Below, one piece after another: positions 1 through 12,399 of a DNA stretch of 64,000 bases. Origin of the DNA: Microplitis mediator. Lineage: Eukaryota; Arthropoda; Insecta; Hymenoptera; Braconidae. Position numbers and translations under genes: made by a program. Within the stretch, counting starts at the first letter, position 1. Every line of letters begins with the position of its first letter. Under the pieces are notes generated by a model that was not told the origin of the DNA, searched no databases, and was given only the letters and a program-made list of their open reading frames with translations. The stretch is taken from NCBI RefSeq assembly GCF_029852145.1, contig NC_079975.1:26665364-26729363 (forward strand), given 5' to 3'.

Positions 1-844
1 ATTTTAAAATACGATTTTTTTAAAAAACATTAATTTTTATTTTTTATTGAAAAAAAATATTTTTTCCACAATCGATTATGAGCAATTCGATTGCGCAACT
101 TTAAAGTTGGAGTCATTGAACAATCGATTGTCGTCTTAAAATCTTATAAACAAAAAAAATTATTTGAAAAATAAAAACAATTTATGAAAAAACTATTATC
201 TATAATTTAATCTATTGTTTGAATTTCAAAAACATGAAATCGATTATTTCACAATCGATTGTTTATCGTACGATTTTGCAACTTTAAAGTTGGGTTTGAA
301 TAATCAATTGGTAAAAAGAAATTGTCAAAAATATTTTTTTTTTGTCAAGAAACAATCGCTTTTTTGGAGTTTGAAATAATCGATTATTCGAAAAATCGAT
401 TATTTCATTCGATTGTTGCAACACTAGTCCAGCTGCTGGTACTTGACTTGACTGGTGGTTAGAGAACCAGTGCGTCGCAAAATGGCGCATGGTGTAAATT
501 CTCGCGCATGCGCATGAGAAATTTTTGTCCAGGGAGCGCTAGGTTTGAATTTCGTGTTCAAACTTAGCTTCGAAAATGGACGGCAGTTGATGGTTGTGCT
601 AGTGAGTGATTGTTAGTTGAAATAAAAGTGACTAAGACTGTAGATTTAATTAATTAGTGATGATAATTAATGTTAGTGAGTGTGATTAGTTTTGAATTTA
701 AGTAGTGAGTCAAGATCGACTTTGCTGAGAAATTAACCAGGGGTGAGTAATTATTTTTAATTTTTTTAGGCTAGGAAATTTTTTTTTTAATTTGATGACA
801 TCTGATCAGGGTAATTAGTTTATTAAAACTATAATTAATAGATA
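1..844. other. AT-rich flank with AATCGATT repeats
   Basis: No gene recognised. Between about 60 and 425 the words CAATCGATT and CAACTTTAAAGTTGG recur (the latter twice, near 98 and 278), suggesting a degraded palindromic element. A possible CAG/GGTGAGTAA donor lies near 741 on the plus strand with no coding sequence in front of it. Confidence 0.4.
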
Positions 845-1049
845 ATGATCCTGAAGTTAGCAGACAATTCAAAATTTTTAGATTTTATTTTGAACAATTA
901 AATTTGAACAGAAAAAAAAACTAAAAATATGCACATGTAGAAAATTTTAAAAACTACAGGTGCAATGTTTTCAAATATTTTTTTTCTTTTGGTTTATCGT
1001 CTAAAAAAAAGTCAAAAAATTATTAGACGTCTGCTAACTTCAGTATCAT
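845..1049. repeat. Inverted-repeat element, family ATGATCCTGAAGTTAGC
   Basis: About 205 bp with imperfect terminal inverted repeats (ATGATCCTGAAGTTAGCAGA and its complement ending TCAGTATCAT). The interior is AT-rich and includes GCACATGTAGAAA. Further copies lie at 2779..3377, 39943..40147, 59812..60016 and (half) 60264. It lies just downstream of receptor 1. Confidence 0.75.
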
Positions 1050-1123
1050 TAATAGATAATATATGACTACAGTGTATATTTATGGTCGTAGTTTTTATAT
1101 ATTGAATATATGTGGAGTGAAAT

Positions 1124-2831
1124 TTAATCCTCTGCAGGAATCTCCATGTCTAGATCTATTTTGTCGAGAAGAACTCGTAGAGTTGTGAAGTATGAAAAAG
1201 TTCTTGATAAAAACTGAAATAAAATTTCCATCAGATATTAATATTTATATATATGTGGTCATAAATAAATATAAGTTTGATTATATCTGATGAATTATAA
1301 TCAAGTGGTCCAGATGATCCTGAATTCATTTGGGAGCAATTGATCCCCGAAAAAAATTTACTGCAGGGTCAGGTCCCAATTTTGTGCTCTGGGCTGCTGT
1401 GACCCAACTCGGGCTATTTTACGTATTTTTGATCCTGGGATTGTTTGGAACCAAAATATAGACGATTGCGCCAAAAATAAAAGTTAGGAAACTCTTGATT
1501 ATTGTGGCTCGATATATGACCATGTATGATATCAGATATGATCAAGGTTATATTTATTTAAAATCATACATGATACCAGTTATGATCATATATATTTTTG
1601 ATGATGAAAATTATGTACCATGGCAAAGTAACGTAACGAGAGGACGGGAAGTATCCCAGGGACTTCAATAGTCGATGGTTTTTGCGATCTCTGTATCACA
1701 AACAGAATACTGCTATTCAATTCCTTTGAATTTTGAACCCACGGTGACTCATATAGCGCCATGCCAACTTGTTCGCACTGAAAATTAACATATTTTGTTG
1801 CCAATACCCTGATAGCACCAGTTGCTCGTCAAAAAGACGGTATTCATTAGTTTGCGTTCAATTTGACGAGAAGTTGTCGACAATTCTAGCTTTTGCAACT
1901 TTTGGCAACAAGTTACCGCCAACTTTCTGAGAAAGTTGACGCCAGGGAAGAGCCGCAATTCGAAAGCAGGTTTCTAAGAAAATTGTAGGAGACTTTCTGT
2001 CAACTTATGGATCGCCAATTTTTGCCACCAACTTTCTCTGAAAGTGATCGTCAACTTATTGGATTTCCAACTTTTGCCATCAACTTTCTCAGAAAGTGTC
2101 TACACGGAAAGATTGGAACCCGACTGGTTACTGTTCTGCACCCGACTCAATACGATGCTGTAAAAAAATACTCGATTGCGGTGCAGCGCCGCACTGATTA
2201 CTATGCGGGATCTAACTGAGTGATATGTGCACACGACTCAGCCAGGTTCCGCATGATAATTAGTGTGGTGCTGCACCACAATCGAGCATTTTTTTACAGC
2301 ACCGTATTGAGTCGGGTGCAGAACAGTAACCAGTTGGGTTCCAATCTTTCCGTGTGTCAAATTTGGAAGTACTAACTTTTGCGGCCAACTTGGCGTCTAG
2401 TTGTGGCTGTTAGTTTGACGCCAGTTTCTCGCCAACTTGGCTATCAGAGTAAATAAAATAATTGTTACTGCGGATCTTACCATCTGCAGTACATTTTCCG
2501 CTGGCCATGAAGTGATGTAGAGTGTTGAAGACACTATTACCCAGGAAATCATGAATGGAACCTTGAAAGCCACTGGTTCGTTCTATTGGTTTTTAAAAGA
2601 TTAATATTGAGTAGGAATTTCAATGATTTATTGATTGACGATTCAGTTTAAACTGTATTCTTACTGAAACAATATGAACTCCGCTGGAAATCGCGGTTAG
2701 TATGCAAGTGCATCCAGTTGTTGCGAGAATATGACGGCTACTGGTTGTAATTTCTTGAATGTACCTAATTTAATTAATGATCTTGAAGTTAGCAGACAAT
2801 TAACAATTTCGGATTTTTTTTTTAATAATTT

Positions 2832-2874
<43 letters not shown>

Positions 2875-4657
2875 GTAGGAAATTAAAAAAACTATACGTG
2901 CAATTTTCTGAAATTTTTAGTTTTTTTAATTTTTCGTTTTTAAAAAAAACCCAAAAATTATTAAACGTCGGCTAACTTATGAGTGTGAATGTAACAGATA
3001 TTAGACAAATTTAAAATTATTAATTAATAGGGTAAATAATTGATAAAATGAAATTTTGAAAAAATGCGCATTTAAAAAATTTCAAAATTAATAAGTGCAT
3101 TTTTTATAAATTTTATTTTTTAAATTATTTACTCTATTTATTTATAATTTTAAATTTGTCTGATGTCTGCTACATTCACACTCATAAGTTAGCCGTCGTC
3201 TAATAATTTTTGGATTTTTTTAAAAAATAATAAATTATAAAAAAAAAATATTTGAAATAATTGCACCTGTAGATTTTTAAATTTTCTACATGTGCATATT
3301 TTTAGTTTTTTTTTTTTTTTTGATTTGTTGAAAAAAAAATCCGAAGATTACTAATTGCCTGCTAACTTCAGGATCATATTTAATTATTTTAAATATTAAA
3401 TTAAAAATCTATGCCATTTAAAATCAGATTTAATTTTTAAAAAAATTTGAAAGCGAAAAAATTCAAATTATCATCGCGTCTGACTATTCGTTATTTCTGC
3501 TAGATATCTGAACTATCAGTCCCCGAAAACAAAATCGGTTAAATAAACACACACACGCACACAAATTTGAAAATACCGACATCTCTAGATTTTAACAAAT
3601 CCTCTAAAATGATGTACCTGAAGATCGGAACGTTTTCCGTGCAACGAAAATGAAAAAAATTTATATAATTTTACTTCAGAAGTAAATGGGGTAGGCTGCA
3701 ATTTTCGGCTGACGTGCGAAACATTTCAGAAATCTAGATCCAGTAGATTATTTTTACTTTTCATTTCGATTTTTTGATTTTCGTTTCAGGAAAAACCTTC
3801 CGATCTTCAGGTACATCTAAAATTGCTCTCCTTCCGTTTTTTCAAAAATCAAAAATTTCCATAGAAAAAAAAAATTACCATAATAAATACTGATGTTGCT
3901 TAATACACTCAACAAATTGCTTGTTGTCGGTAATTGTTTTGCATTCTTCACTCAAAAGCTCAAGTCTCGCACCCGCGTACCACAGCAGCATCGCAATTTG
4001 GCAATCGAATGCCGGAATAGAAAGACAATGAATAGTCGCACAGCTTTGATGCAAATAAAGGAGTTCGTAAGTAGGATGACCGTCTATCGGAAACGGATAT
4101 TCTGCGATGTTCGGAAATGGCTGCGGTAACGCAATAGGTGCCAGTATTATAATATGAATTATCAACAACCCGCTTCCCATTACAGTCAAGTGTAATTTTC
4201 CACAGCGTTTTATATACTTGATAAATAAATCCCTTTCGTGAGGTTTTGCCTTCGTTACATACTTTTCCATATCGCACAGCAAGTACTGCAACAAAGAAAC
4301 ATTAGTTAATTATTTTGACCATAGAAAACAATCAAATCAAAGTTATCTGAGCCGTTACAAAACCTGCATTCTTTTGTAATGTACTTTGCAGAAGAACATT
4401 TTCACAAACGTTTGACTGGTGTTAGAAATATCGAATAGCGATTTTGTCAAGTTTAATATATTTTGATACTGATTGCATGCTGCGTAGCACATCGTCAAGC
4501 AAGCAGTTATCGCGAGAAAAAACGTCGACCACCATCTTATTTGAAAAACCACAAGCTTCCATTTTGGTGCTCCTTCATAATTCGGCCATGACGTACCTAA
4601 CAATGCTATAAGTTTAGTAAACTTCAACGCAAACTCCGGAGTTGCTTTGAATAACAT
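1124..4657 (-). CDS. Odorant receptor 1 (7tm_6), six exons, 383 aa
   Basis: Insect ligand-gated odorant receptor of the 7tm_6 family, expected in the dendrite membrane of olfactory neurons as a complex with Orco (family knowledge). Exons on the minus strand: 4364..4657, 3879..4285, 2665..2764, 2481..2582, 1619..1777, 1124..1213. All junctions are GT-AG and phases match, giving 1152 nt. It starts at the conserved MLFKATPEF motif shared by the cluster. Exon 2 carries the PQPFP..EYPFP loop and the LLWYAGARLELL segment. The last exon reads FLSRTFSYFTTLRVLL, the C-terminal signature of hymenopteran receptors, followed by an acidic tail. It is the most 3' member of the array and has the longest tail. 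Introns 2 and 4 are swollen by inverted-repeat elements. No frameshift or stop was seen. The ligand is unknown. Confidence 0.93.
1809..2447. repeat. Nested inverted-repeat element in intron 4 of receptor 1
   Basis: The outer element has short ends CTGATAGC/GCTATCAG and a body with repeated CAACTTTCTCAGAAAGT words. Inside it, 2101..2356 is a separate near-perfect palindrome with TACACGGAAAGATTGGAACC ends, centred near 2230. The small open frames here are products of the repeat. Confidence 0.7.
2779..3377. repeat. Element of the ATGATCCTGAAGTTAGC family split by a second element
   Basis: The outer ends match the 845..1049 family. Between them, about 2981..3190 is a second palindrome with ends ACTTATGAGTGTGAATGTA and its complement. 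It lies in intron 2 of receptor 1. The left part has a long A run near 2835-2867. Confidence 0.75.
3614..3814. repeat. Inverted-repeat element, family GTACCTGAAGATCGGAACG
   Basis: About 200 bp bounded by GTACCTGAAGATCGGAACG and its complement. Interior words are ATCTAGTGGATC-like and ATTTTCGGCT. Copies at 16305..16524, 17414..17630 and 45943..46152. It lies in intron 2 of receptor 1, close to exon 2. Confidence 0.8.
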
Positions 4658-6090
4658 TTTGAACTGGTGGTTTACAACCGAATGACTCAGTCCTAGAATT
4701 TAGAATCGCGTGCCCCCACTGAACTAATCCTATAATTTTCTAAACGTCGATTCGTAATCGTTCTGCTGCATATTTTAGCATTTCGTGAAAAGTTTCGATG
4801 TAAAGAAAATTACAGCGCACTCGCTAATCAAAAGTTTCCGAACAAATTGCATTTTTGAAGCCTTTGTCCAGCGTTAATGTTGCGTTTAATGAGCGGTTGG
4901 TTTCGAAGGTGCAGGGGTAGCTGGTGAAATGGTGCCGCTAATCATACAGTTCGATAGATAATTATTTATTGTAATATTCACCGTCAGTATGAAGCTAAAA
5001 CTGGATCTTTAATAGCTTCATTGCGATGACGTGTGCTGGGGTCGCAGACGAGTCGGAGCCGCTAATGACAGCTTTGGATAATTAGTCACTTAGATATTCA
5101 CACAATATTTCGGTATTTCCAGCGAGCTGCTAATAACTCTATTGCAATGGGTAATTTTACTGGGAGTTGATGATTATTAGTTTGAAGCTTCGGTTCTCGA
5201 GGAGTGGGGTCATAAATTTAAGTTTACCCCCGTAGGACTTTATTGTATTGTGATAACTGTTGTACAGTACTATCCAAGCAACCGAGGAAGACATTTGGTC
5301 ACCTGATGTTGAATCAAAGTTGTGTTTGGTTACAAAATAACGCGGTGACTTTGATTCAACATAAAGTTAGCAAATGTCTATCCTAGCTGGTCATGACTTT
5401 ATCAGTGCGCAAATTCTCTGCCGACAGTCACATTACCGGGGGTTATCAGATATTTTCGGCTGCGTTTTTTTCGGAAACAAAATCTCTAAATAGAAAATAC
5501 AGACAGCACATTGATGCACTACTGTCTAATCTAGCGAAGTGCGCTTAAATTGCCTGACAATATTCGTTTGTTTAAGCGAAAAACTCAGCCAAAGTTTCCA
5601 TTTACTGCACAAGTGCAACAAAGATAGTACGTGGACTTGAGTGTAATAGAGAGAGAAGTACGAACCCCTGTTAATTTAATTTTTGTTTGTCAACATATTC
5701 GAATTGTCTATTAGAGTTTTGAGTAATTAACCCTTTAGCACTACCGTGTTTTTTAGTGTCTCGCTTGTACTGCAGTGACATTATATGATTTAAATAGTGT
5801 CGTGTGAGCAAAGTCTTATAACGAGAGTGCTGAAGGGTTGACGGGCACATTTACCCTCGGACTTTCGTAATAAAAATAAAAATATCAGAATTTCTATAGT
5901 CAAAATACTGAAAATTATGGAATTTTCAAAACTTTACTTATTATTGTGATGATACTTGAAATATTTTCGAGTACGGAATTTTTCACGCACCGTTAATTTT
6001 TACAGCGAGGTAATTTTATACTTATTTACTAAGTATTTTTTTTTTTCTAATGAGCGTTTTTACTTTGAAATAATAACCATACGGATATTT
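4658..6090. other. Spacer upstream of receptor 1
   Basis: About 1.4 kb between the start of receptor 1 and the first repeat upstream. It should contain the receptor 1 promoter, but no certain TATA or initiator can be picked. An imperfect inverted repeat (AGACATTTGGTCAC...; GTGACTTTGATTCAACA) lies at about 5285-5385. No coding sequence recognised. Confidence 0.4.
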
Positions 6091-6762
6091 ACACTGTAAA
6101 AAATCACCGGGGTAAGTCCAATCAGTGTAGGTGTTAAATTTACCCCCGAAAGCGGTGTTAAAATAACGCCGCCACCGGTGTAAATATTCTGTACCGGTGT
6201 TAAAAAAAATTCTCCGGTGTTAAAATAACGCCGCCACCGGTGTAAATATTCTAGACCGGTGTGTTAAAATAACGCCGACGCCGGTGTAAATATTCTAGAC
6301 CGGTGTTAAAAAAAATTCTCCGGTGTTAAAATAACATCGCTGCCGGTGTAAATATTCTAGACCGGTGTTAAAATAACGCCGCCGCCGGTGTAGATATTCT
6401 TTACCGGTGTTAAAATATTTTACTTTGTGAATATTTTTACTTACTCGATCACTATACTTGTTAATAAATGATATTTTTTATTAATTTTCATAAAGAACTG
6501 ACATTTTTTGTGTTTTATAATCTTTAAAGTTAATACTTCAAGCGGACGCAATTTACCCCGCTTTTACACCAGTATTACTCCGTTTTTACACCGGTTACTC
6601 CGCTTTTACACCGATTTTACTCCGCTTTTACACCGGTTACCCTGATTTAACACCGGTATTTTTAACACCGGTGTATTACTCCTTCTACACCGGTGTAATT
6701 TTATTTTAACACCGGGCGGAGTTAAAATGAGTCCATTTTTAACACCGCTCTTTTTACAGTGT
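6091..6762. repeat. Palindromic element, family ACACTGTAAAAA with ACACCGGTGT body
   Basis: Terminal inverted repeats ACACTGTAAAAA...TTTTTACAGTGT are flanked by TA on both sides. The body is many imperfect copies of ACCGGTGTTAAAA on the left and their complement on the right, around a non-repetitive core of about 130 bp. The core (ending AGCGGACGCAATTTACCCCG) is shared with copies at 26585..27484 and 57555..58137. Confidence 0.88.
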
Positions 6763-6983
6763 ATCTCTATAATTGTGAAAAAAATTTGCTTGACATTATT
6801 TGGACTTACAAAGTGCTGGAATAAAAAACTATTAATAAATAATTATATAAACTCATAAATATATTTACGAAAATATAAAATGATGAAAATGGTTTATTGA
6901 AACTTCTTCATACATAAAATGATAAATTTTAACGTTGACGTTTTGCCCTATACTTGTTCTATCTATTTCTCTATTCTATTTTT

Positions 6984-9802
6984 TCACTCTTGATCTATCT
7001 CCATTTTGTCTAACAGCACACGCAGAGTCGTAAAGTAGGAGAAAGTTTTCGATAGAAACTGCAACAAAATGAGTTTTATTTGCAACTTTATCAAATATTT
7101 AATAATTTTTAAAATAAAATAAAACATATATTGAAATACCGTCGCGTAGTATTGTAATGAAAGAGCCGGAAGTATGCCAGTGACTTGAATAGTCGGTGGT
7201 TTCTGTGATCTATGGATCACTATCAACATACCCTTGTTCAGTTCATTTGAATTTTTGATCCATGACGATTGATATAATGATGAGCCAATATTCGTACACT
7301 AACGACAAATTTTATTAGCATTCGTTGTTCAAAAATAAATTACGCTCTTCAAAAACCGCGCGAAAATTTAATGTTTTAAAAATAGGCCCGAACAAAAAAA
7401 AATTATTCGCTGTTAATAACACGGAAAATTTTTTAGTTAAATATTTTTTAAAATCTTTTATTATATGACCCTAGCAGACCTGATTTACCGTAAATTTGCG
7501 GCATTTTTACCGTAAATATGCGGTAGAACACGGTAAATTACCGTAAAATTCGGGTGGATTACGGTAAGCTACGGTAAATGGGTAAATCACGGCGGGCTTA
7601 CCACGGACTACGGAATTTTCACCGTAAATTTACCGCAAAATACGGTAAATCTACCGTAAATTACGGTAATTTACGGTGTGTTTACCTTTATCTATGGTAA
7701 ACCCACCGTAATTTGGGTTCGTTAGGGGAGCATTTGAGGTGTAAATTTTTTTATTTTTCAAACTTATTGATTATTATCAAAAATAAATAATAAATTTTAC
7801 CATTTTTGTCAGATGCTCTGATGGCCATGCGGAGGCATAGAGTACCATTGAAAAACCAATTGATAAAATTACAAATGACATTTTGTCAACCATAAGGTCG
7901 TTCTATATGTAATTTATCAAATTATATATACATTAAAGAACTATAACTGTAATTTACCGTAAGCCAGATTTCGAATTTTCCATTTTCTGATTCTAAAGAT
8001 ACTTTTTTTTTTATCGTAGATGTCATAGAATTTTTTTCTAATTTCAAAAAAATTTAGCTTTTTAGTTGTGTAACTAAATCAGAAATTTCTTCCTTCAAAA
8101 ATTCTGAATCTGGCCTATATTTTTTTCATTTGAATATTTTTACATAAAAACTTACTGCAACAAGATGAATTCCACTTGTAATGACAGCTATTGTGCACGT
8201 GACAACAGTAGTTACAAGAATATAACGACTGCTAATAATAATTTGGTCAATAAATCTACTCAATTAATTATAATTAAAAAAAAACAATTAAATTAAAAAT
8301 TCCAAAATTGATAGTGAGGAAATCCAAGATTTTTTTGCTTATTAAATAAAAATTACCCTAGTAAATACTGATGTTTTTGGACACAAGCTTTGAATTGTCG
8401 ATTATTAGTAACATTTTTAAATTCGTCGCCCAAAAGTTCGAGTTTAGCTCCAGCGTACCACAGCAGCAAAGCAATTTGACAATCAAAAACGGAAATAGAT
8501 ATACAGTGAAATGTCGCAATACTCTGCTGTAAATAAATAAGTTCAAAAGTTGGGTGTCCGTCCACTGGAAAAGGATACTCGGTTATGGCTGGAAACGGCT
8601 GGGGTATTTTGATAGGTGCAACAATAACAATAAATGCTGCCATAACAGCATTACTTATCAATACCAAATGTAATTTACAACATCTTTGTATATAAGTTGT
8701 AAATATTTCTCGTTCTCTAGCGGTTGCATTCTTAACATTGTCTTCTATTTCACTAAACAAGTACTGAAATGTTAAATAAAATTAATTTATCATTTAGTTA
8801 TTAGCAATAAATAACTTCCCTGATTAAAAAAGTGAATTGAAAAGTATGGAAAATTATTTCAATTCTTTTCAATCCCTCGGCGGTTTTGAAAAGTATTGAA
8901 CGGAATTGAAATTTCGATCGTTTGAATACTTTCCAATTCCAAAGTGGAATTCGAAAGTATTGAGAAGAATTCAATCTTTCATCATTTCATCATCGGATTA
9001 TTTAGGTATTGAGAAGGATTCGGAAAGATTCAAAAATTTCAATTCATTTCAATCTTTTTCAATCCCACACATGATTCGAAATGTGATATTATTTAGGTAT
9101 TGAGAAGGATTCGGAAAGATTCAAAAATTTCAATTCATTTCAATCTTTTTCAATCCCACACTTGATCCGAAATGTCGGATTATTTAGGTATTGAGAAGGA
9201 TTCGGAAAGATTCAAAAATTTCAATTCATTTCAATCTTTTTCAATTCCACACTTGATCCGAAATGTCGGATTATTTAGGTATTGAGAAGGATTCAGAAAG
9301 ATTAAAAATATCAATTCATTTGAATCTTTTTCAATTCCTCGGAAGTTCAGAAATTCTTTTATTATTTTGGGATTGAAAAGTATTCATTTTATGTCAAAAT
9401 GAAAACCTTGGGGTATAGAAAGTATTCAAAAGGATTCATTTCTCATCTTTTTCAATACTTTTCAATTCACTTTTTTAATCAGGGTTAATAAAGAATCAAA
9501 ATTAATAAAACCTGATATTTTTGACAATGTATTTTGCACAATAACATTTTAATACAAACTTGACTGCAATTAACGCCACCGAATAGTGATCTTGTGAAAC
9601 TTAATATATTTCGTGAATTTTTGTACGCCGCATAAAACATGGGAAGAAATGCCAACACAGACATAATAAAGAAAAACCACCATTTTATATTAAAAATAAG
9701 TATTTGTAACTTGGTGGCATTTTTATATAACGGCCAAGAGCTACCTAATATTGATGTGAATTTAGTAAACGCTATTGCAAACTCAGGTGTTGCTTCGAAC
9801 AT
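6984..9802 (-). CDS. Odorant receptor 2 (7tm_6), six exons, 377 aa
   Basis: Second member of the tandem receptor array. Exons: 9512..9802, 8357..8763, 8156..8255, 7801..7902, 7140..7298, 6984..7058, totalling 1134 nt with consistent phases (0, 2, 0, 0, 0). The start is MFEATPEFAIAF, which aligns with the other copies; an open frame continues upstream to 9940 but has no counterpart in the paralogues. Exon 2 has PQPFP, EYPFPVDGHPTFEL and LLWYAGAKLELL. It ends FLSKTFSYFTTLRVLL plus a short acidic tail. Divergent points: the exon 5 acceptor is a weak TTAG rather than TTCAG, and that exon starts C-T-N-I-G where the paralogues have C-E-x-(V/I)-G. Intron 1 carries a 667-bp element of the CCCTGATTAAAAAA family, also present in copy 3. 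The usual heteromeric channel role with Orco is inferred. Confidence 0.9.
7468..7727. repeat. Palindromic element, TACGGTAAA body, short copy
   Basis: Ends ACCCTAGCAGACC and GGGTTCGTTAGGGG (complementary in outline). The body is repeated TTTACCGTAAATTTACGG words. It lies in intron 4 of receptor 2. A longer copy lies at 11271..11842. Confidence 0.8.
8818..9484. repeat. Inverted-repeat element CCCTGATTAAAAAA with 91-bp internal repeat, intron 1 of receptor 2
   Basis: Ends CCCTGATTAAAAAAGTGAAT and complement, flanked by TT on both sides. Inside are four direct repeats of a 91-bp unit starting TTTAGGTATTGAGAAGGATT (9001, 9092, 9183, 9274). A spurious plus-strand open frame crosses it. Confidence 0.88.
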
Positions 9803-10738
9803 CTTGCTCTGGTGGTTCGTTACCGAATGATGCCGGTAGTTTTGATTCAGAAATTCGCAACCCCCGGAAACTCGATTTACTTTGTAGCCGAAGTCTATGA
9901 ATAATATCTCGGTACATATTTTATTAGGGGTAGAATTCAAGAAAGGAATAGATAATTATATATGTTGTGTTGTCAGTATTATAGTAGACCTTTCAAAACA
10001 TGATGACTCTTTATGTTAAATTTCATTGTTTATCAAAATTATATTTTTCGGTTGTGATTTATTGCGAATATTCAACTAGACATTTAATTATTTTTTTTTT
10101 TTATTATTTAATTTTATTGTGACGGTTTAAGATGTCTATTCAGTGATCGAAGATAGTGCTGCGTTTGAAATTCCCTGTAGCTGCTAAAATGAAAGGGTTA
10201 CAGACAGGTCGGAGCCGATAATAACATAGTCTAGTATACAATTAGTTGCTTAAATATTCACGCGTAATAAATGTTTAAAGCTTGAAATAATTGTTACTCT
10301 GATGCTTTTGCTTCCGCAAAAGGGTTGAAAATATTTCTCTTATATTTAACAATAATAGAACTCGGGTGCATTCACCCTTGTACTTTTGTAGTATAACTTT
10401 GTGTTGCTTAGTTGCATCATCAAAATAATCCGGTAGTCTATAATAGTGTAGTATAACATCATATTATTAATTTTATGATCGAATAATTTTTAATAGTGAC
10501 TACAAAAATGGTTCATTGTAAGGAATCATAAAAATTTCGCTCCTTATTGTGATGACACTTTGAATATTTTTGAGTATGAAGTTTTTCGCGGAGTTAGTAA
10601 ATTTTCACTGCAAGATAATTTTATCTTTATAAAAGTTTTCTGTGTCTAAGTGTGTAAGATGTCTATGCAATAATTTCATTAAAATTTTTCAAGTAGATCG
10701 ACTTATTTTGATGTTTTATCAGGAATCGAAGCTTACAA
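9803..10738. other. Spacer upstream of receptor 2
   Basis: AT-rich DNA upstream of receptor 2 with parts resembling the upstream regions of receptors 3 and 4 (for example GCTAAAATGAAAGGGTTACAGAC near 10185). No gene; promoter presumed but not defined. Confidence 0.4.
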
Positions 10739-11267
10739 ACACGGAAAAAATAGATAGGAATGGTTACTGTGCTACACAAGAACGATCGTAAAGTATATAA
10801 AAAGTAATCTTAGCACATTACTAGTTCTCGTTATAATAGGAATGGGTCGTTTTAAGTGCTGTTTACACGTTAGTTCCTGCCAAACATCAGTCAGACTGTG
10901 ACTGGAATCAACAGTTCCTGTCCAGTACAGGAATGGTTCCTATGCTGAACGACAATGGAACGCATTTGTCAGGGGAGTCTTTCCCATCTCCATACAGGAC
11001 CTATACCTATTTTATATAGTAACACATCGGCTGCTGAAAGGAACCTGTATCATTTGGAAAGTGGTGACTGTGAAGACGATAACCAGTCATGTTCTCGACA
11101 TAATGTGTAACATAGTAATGGTTGCTATGTTGGATCGTACTCAGTCGTATGTAAAAACGACCTATTCTTATTATAACGAAAACTAGTAATGTGCTGAGAT
11201 TAATTTTTATATACTTTACGATCATTCTTGTGTGGCACGGTAACCATCCCTATCTATTTTTTCCGTG
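10739..11267. repeat. Long inverted repeat with ACACGGAAAAAATAG ends
   Basis: About 529 bp whose two halves are complementary over most of their length (CGATCGTAAAGTATATAAAA on the left, its near-complement on the right). It abuts the next element at 11271. Open frames here are shadows of the palindrome. Confidence 0.82.
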
Positions 11268-11270
11268 AAT

Positions 11271-11842
11271 ACCCTAACGGACCCAAATTACGGCGGGTTT
11301 ACCGTAATTTATGAATCTATCTGGTCGAAATGTGTCCGAAAGACACTTCCTAAACACTTCCAGACACTTTCCATCGACTTGCCATTGAGATGACTGATTG
11401 ACGACCGATAGATTACTGATTGAAAACTGACAAATAACCAATTTCAAGTAATCAAAGTTTACAAGCATGAATATCATTGGACTTGTAAACTTTAGGTGAA
11501 CTTTCAGACGCCACCGTCCATCTTACGGCTTTAAATAAATTATATTATTATCAATTGAAATGTTTTATTATGTGAAATTAGTGTTTTTGGCAAGTTTTTG
11601 ACAGGTAATCTGCCGTAAATTACGGGAATACGGTAATCCATCTGAATTTTTACGGTAGGTTTACCGTATTCTGCGGGAAATTTACGGTAAAAATACCGTA
11701 GTCTACGGTAAACCCACCGTAATTTACCCATTTACCGTAGATATACCGTAAATTACGGTAAATCCGCCCGGATTTTACGGTACATCCACCGTGTTCTACG
11801 GTAAAATACCGTAAATTTACGGTAAATCCGGTCTGCTAGGGT
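11271..11842. repeat. Palindromic element, TACGGTAAA body, full copy
   Basis: About 572 bp with ends ACCCTAACGGACC and GGTCTGCTAGGGT. The body is dense in TTTACCGTAA / TTACGGTAAA words, with a unique centre around 11310-11580. Same family as 7468..7727. Confidence 0.85.
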
Positions 11843-12399
11843 ATGATAATAAAATTTTTGTAAGACTTTTCCGATGACTACAAAAACCATTCAAATCAGT
11901 TACTTTGTTTCAGAAATATTGCAAACGAAATCAGTTTAATTCAACTTTTTAAAATATATTCAAACCTAAAAATGCCTTTATTGCTGCTAAAATTATTCGA
12001 TCACGTATATATACACGAAAAGCATATAAATATAGAGTTTTTCAACCAGTATACGAATAACTCAAACACAGTTCCATGTTCTTTCCATCCGCTTTCAAGA
12101 ATTTGTTTTCTGAAGTATTTTTTTCCTCTATGTTTATTAATTTCCATTAACTACAAGTACTAATTAGATACTTTATTCTTAAAAATTAATTACTATTCAA
12201 ATTTCATCAGTGAAATAACAAAATAAGATTTGAGTGAACGTTTCCATATCTGTAACTAAATTAAAATTAATCAGTTATCATTTTTGAAACTGAATTTTGG
12301 GCATTTGATTCAATTAACCATCCATTCCTTTCGGAAAAAATGGATCTAATATATAAATATGTATATATATATATATATATACATAAATTGGCATAAATA

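Noticed and set aside
9803..9940. Longer N-terminus for receptor 2 starting near 9940
   Set aside because: The extra residues have no match in the other five receptors, which all start at M-(I/L/F)-(F/E)-(K/A)-ATPEF-type positions.
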